NCBI GenBank assembly: GCA_030828405.1
Contig: JAURCP010000015.1
Location: 1 to 34,391 of the forward strand
DNA from: Thermoplasmatota archaeon
Lineage (GTDB): Archaea > Thermoplasmatota > Poseidoniia > Poseidoniales > Thalassarchaeaceae
DNA length: 34,391 bases
Reading direction: 5' to 3'
The notes below the pieces were generated by a model. That model was given only the letters and a program-made list of their open reading frames with translations, was not told where the DNA came from and did not search any database. This document shows, piece by piece, positions 32,413 through 34,391 of this stretch (its first letter is position 1; each line of letters begins with the position of its first letter). Both the position numbers and the translations under genes were made by a program.

Positions 32413-33380
32413 ACGAGAAAGCAATAATTCGTAATCTCGAGTTAGTTGATCTTTATGTTGAAGATATTACAGAATATCAAAATCTGTCAACATCGACAAT
32501 TCGAACTTGCGTTCCTGATGCAAAGAGAGCCGCAAAAATATTCGGAGAAATGGGTGTGACTTTCGACCAAATCGATGTGCATGATCTCAAAAAATTCATG
32601 AAGACTGTAGATGAGATATCACCTAGAAAAGATGGGCTGACACTTGGAAGATTGAAGGGGATATTCAGTCAATTGAATTCTATGATGGAATTCCTTGTTT
32701 ACAGTAACTACGCTCAAACAAACAAAGTTCCAGGATTCAGAAAGAGATATTTGAAGTCGTACAAGAATTCAGTATCGCAATCGACAGAGAAACAAGTTCC
32801 CCCTGATTCACAATTATCTGAGATGATTTATTCAATTCAAGATATTCAAATAAGAGCTTACCATCTTCTACTGGCGAAAACGGGCCTTCGAAGAGAAGAA
32901 TCGATTTTACTCAATATTGAAGATGTTGACTTGGTTGAACGATCAATTACCACATCTCGATTTAGGAAGAGGACTAACCGTAGGCTACCTATCGACAAGG
33001 AATGTACTTCTGCATTGGAATCGTACTTCCGTAGTATGCCAACTTATCCGAGAGTTGAGGGTGAGGAATCTCTGTTTGTGAATAGAGAAGGTAGGCGTAT
33101 TGGAAAGAATACAGTTAGTAGATGGGTAAATCAAAATGCGCAAAGATGTGGATTCCATGACCCGTCTGCAGATATATTAGAGAGACATAAGAAGTTTGGT
33201 CCACATAATTATCGTCACTGGTTTACTACTGCTTTGAGACGAAATGATTGCCCTGAGAGGATAATCAAACATCTTCGAGGAGATGCGGACAATTCTACTG
33301 CGGATCGTTATGATCATGTGACTTGGGAGGAGGTCGTGGATTCATACACTGCTTGTATTCCTGAGCTAATAGGAAGTTAA
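32388..33380 (+). CDS. Tyrosine recombinase/integrase
   Basis: Site-specific recombinase of the phage-integrase family, 330 residues, with all catalytic positions recognisable: Arg168 (TGLRREE), Lys194 in the RKRTNRRLPI beta hairpin, His273 and Arg276 (HNYRHWF), His295 (KHLRGD) and nucleophile Tyr308 (DRYDHV). The N-terminal SAM-like core-binding domain spans about 15-115. The start is TTG 32388: GGAGGTGA at 32374-32381 is the best Shine-Dalgarno in the window at ideal spacing, and no suitable ATG exists. There is no sign of truncation or of the split-gene (SSV-type) arrangement. Immediately downstream of tRNA-Glu, hence the probable integrase of an element inserted there. Confidence 0.93.
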   Translation: MDRNKSELNEKAIIRNLELVDLYVEDITEYQNLSTSTIRTCVPDAKRAAKIFGEMGVTFDQIDVHDLKKFMKTVDEISPRKDGLTLGRLKGIFSQLNSMMEFLVYSNYAQTNKVPGFRKRYLKSYKNSVSQSTEKQVPPDSQLSEMIYSIQDIQIRAYHLLLAKTGLRREESILLNIEDVDLVERSITTSRFRKRTNRRLPIDKECTSALESYFRSMPTYPRVEGEESLFVNREGRRIGKNTVSRWVNQNAQRCGFHDPSADILERHKKFGPHNYRHWFTTALRRNDCPERIIKHLRGDADNSTADRYDHVTWEEVVDSYTACIPELIGS

Positions 33381-33424
33381 ATCCCAGTAAAAGAAATATT
33401 TTCTCACTAGATTTTTACGTCGAA

Positions 33425-33598
33425 TTAAGTATCTTCGTTATCATCCCAATATTCTTCCTTCCAATCTATCTCAGAATCAAGGGCACCCTTCATTCCGCAT
33501 TTACTACATTTTATCTTAATCAATACATGAGTATACTCTATCTCTAAAATATCCCATAAGCTAAACTCGTTATTCCATTCATGTTTACATGTTGTCAT
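33425..33598 (-). CDS. Small zinc-binding protein, 57 residues
   Basis: A short frame on the minus strand, ATG 33598 to TAA 33425. It has a CKHEW motif (Cys4, His6) near the start and CSKCG (31-34) in the middle, a C-x-H...C-x-x-C set suitable for one zinc ion, followed by an acidic tail (EEYWDDNEDT). The protein pattern MTTCKHEWN...IKIKCSKCGMKG resembles the short zinc-ribbon proteins often found in archaeal viruses and integrated elements. It is convergent with the recombinase, 44 nt apart. Absence of a known family and the small size keep the confidence moderate. Confidence 0.6.
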   Translation of the reverse strand: MTTCKHEWNNEFSLWDILEIEYTHVLIKIKCSKCGMKGALDSEIDWKEEYWDDNEDT

Positions 33599-33785
33599 AG
33601 AACTTTAGTTAATCATTGACAGTTATTGAAGACATCTATTAGAATCACTTTGATCGATTGATAACCCTATCTTTCTGCTTGAAGCAAAGGGTACCCTATG
33701 ATGCAATATGCACTATAGGGGGGCCCTTTCCTCAATATTAATACAAAATAGTAATATTAATAAGCCGTGAATATATAATGAAAAT
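33599..33785. other. 187-nt palindrome-rich intergenic region
   Basis: No gene. Contains CTTTCTGCTTGAAGCAAAGG (33671-33690, partly palindromic), the perfect palindrome AGGGTACCCT (33688-33697), GGGCCC within a G-run (33721-33726 region) and an AT-rich inverted pair AATATTAATAC/GTAATATTAA (about 33735-33762). ATATATAAT lies at 33770-33778, only 8 nt before the next ATG. The setting, between element genes, suits operators, a replication or recombination site, or a promoter. Confidence 0.4.
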
Positions 33786-34157
33786 ATGGTAAAAAGGAAA
33801 GAAAATAATATCGATACGATGGACACGTTTGTATTCACATCAGACAAGGTGCACGCTGACCTTTACAGCGTCATAGTGGACTTGGACTTGATAATTAGGA
33901 GGCATTCAGGGCCACCGCACGCACCATCCATAGAGCATCTGACTAACAACAAGGATGCCTTTGAGAAAGATGCATTGAGGTTGATATGGAGCATAGTACA
34001 TGCTAACCTAGATGTAGATACAATAGATGATGAATCACCACAGAAAGGGCAAGCAGGTCTGTTTCCTACAAGAGTAGGTAGACCTGACATCACACATCTA
34101 ATGTGGCAGTTGAAGAACTACAACAAGAAAACTGAAAAGAAGTTCGCAGAGTACTAG
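33786..34157 (+). CDS. Hypothetical 123-residue protein with atypical base use
   Basis: Not recognised. Soluble, without cysteines, signal peptide or TM helix; mixed alpha/beta appearance. It has an N-terminal basic stretch (VKRKENN), VHADLYSVIVDLDLIIRRHS, then FEKDALRLIWSIVHANLDVD and a C-terminal QLKNYNKKTEKKFAEY. Synonymous choices favour GAC, AAC, CAC, CTG and AAG more than the rest of the window, and local GC is visibly higher, which suggests a different origin. No Shine-Dalgarno; with a TATA-like element or AT-rich operator just upstream it may be leaderless. It lies at the right of the integrase module. Possibly element cargo. Confidence 0.6.
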   Translation: MVKRKENNIDTMDTFVFTSDKVHADLYSVIVDLDLIIRRHSGPPHAPSIEHLTNNKDAFEKDALRLIWSIVHANLDVDTIDDESPQKGQAGLFPTRVGRPDITHLMWQLKNYNKKTEKKFAEY

Positions 34158-34391
34158 TTCTGAACCAACATAGTATTTTCTAAGGAATACTGAAACTATA
34201 GCGCCCCCCTTTGCTTATTTGGAATAACTAATGGGACATTATGGCAGACCCAATGGTTCAGATTTGACGATAGTAACCGTTGTACTGCAATACAGCGTAT
34301 TCGCTACCCTTTGGTTCACATACTAGCGGAATGGGCCCCCATGCAATCAGTAGTGAAAGCATAACCTGATTACGCCGAAAATATAATCAAC
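34158..34391. other. Right-edge non-coding stretch
   Basis: No convincing gene to the window end. A hairpin AGTATT-(8 nt)-AATACT at 34172-34191 follows the 123-residue ORF and may terminate it. A 31-codon frame at 34231-34326 (ends VLQYSVFATLWFTY) has no support. GGGCCCCC at about 34340 mirrors the G/C-run near 33716-33726, and TACCCTTTG at about 34307-34315 is the reverse complement of CAAAGGGTA near 33685-33693. Confidence 0.35.

Noticed and set aside
34231-34326. 31-codon hydrophobic frame near the right edge
   Set aside because: Too short, with no ribosome-binding site and no family resemblance.
31864-34391. A second copy of the tRNA-Glu 3' end (attR)
   Set aside because: Looked for GGGTTCAAATCCC-like sequence on both strands and found none in this range.

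Overview
The window (about 34.4 kb, AT-rich, genes packed on both strands) reads as a chromosomal segment of a marine planktonic euryarchaeon, most likely Marine Group II (Candidatus Poseidoniales). Archaeal markers visible in the sequence are Rpo11, aEF-1 beta with its upstream zinc-ribbon gene, TruD, Cbf5, an archaeal-type cytidylate kinase, a DUF106/EMC3-type membrane insertase, a GPN-loop GTPase, a DGGGP-synthase-like UbiA prenyltransferase, DUF2240 and an archaeal-style RNase P RNA. A proteorhodopsin-type retinal protein among these genes points to the sunlit ocean. The lineage call is inference from gene content; no search was run.

Layout. 1-209: 3' part of RNase P RNA. 298-5204: nitroreductase, secreted esterase-like lipoprotein and a large RND/MMPL exporter. 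5383-8494: a redox and envelope block, with a membrane-anchored thioredoxin-fold protein overlapping a VKOR-family oxidase, then a sugar-nucleotide epimerase, then a convergent secreted thioredoxin-fold protein. 8551-10243: rRNA 2'-O-methyltransferase and the rhodopsin, which has its own TATA box and a strong hairpin behind it. 10325-13056: cupin, a 55-residue zinc ribbon plus aEF-1 beta, and truD-rpo11. 13165-16304: a second RND/MMPL protein and a DUF2240 protein. 16415-20234: a co-directional run of HEAT-repeat protein, 94-residue unknown, DEAD-box helicase, TusA-like protein and GTP cyclohydrolase II. 20264-20339: tRNA-His. 20446-22845: large secreted CARDB protein. 23036-25492: the archaeal operon DUF106 insertase - cmk - cbf5. 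25558-28185: an 875-residue protein with a polyproline tandem repeat and a C-terminal zinc ribbon. 28308-30987: GPN GTPase, ornithine carbamoyltransferase and a convergent UbiA prenyltransferase.

31035-34391 is accessory in character. Two small minus-strand genes stand on one side of tRNA-Glu(CTC). On the other side are a coiled-coil protein and a complete tyrosine recombinase, an unlisted 57-residue zinc-binding ORF, a palindrome-rich spacer and a 123-residue orphan with different base use. This looks like the left end of an element integrated at the tRNA-Glu 3' end, with its far boundary outside the window.

The most noteworthy points are: a rhodopsin with Lys where proteorhodopsin has its Glu proton donor; the tRNA-Glu/integrase module; the intracellular-looking proline-repeat protein; the insertase with a Met-rich segment, basic linker and zinc ribbon; and a similar G-rich leader motif before the rpo11 and zinc-ribbon/aEF-1 beta genes.
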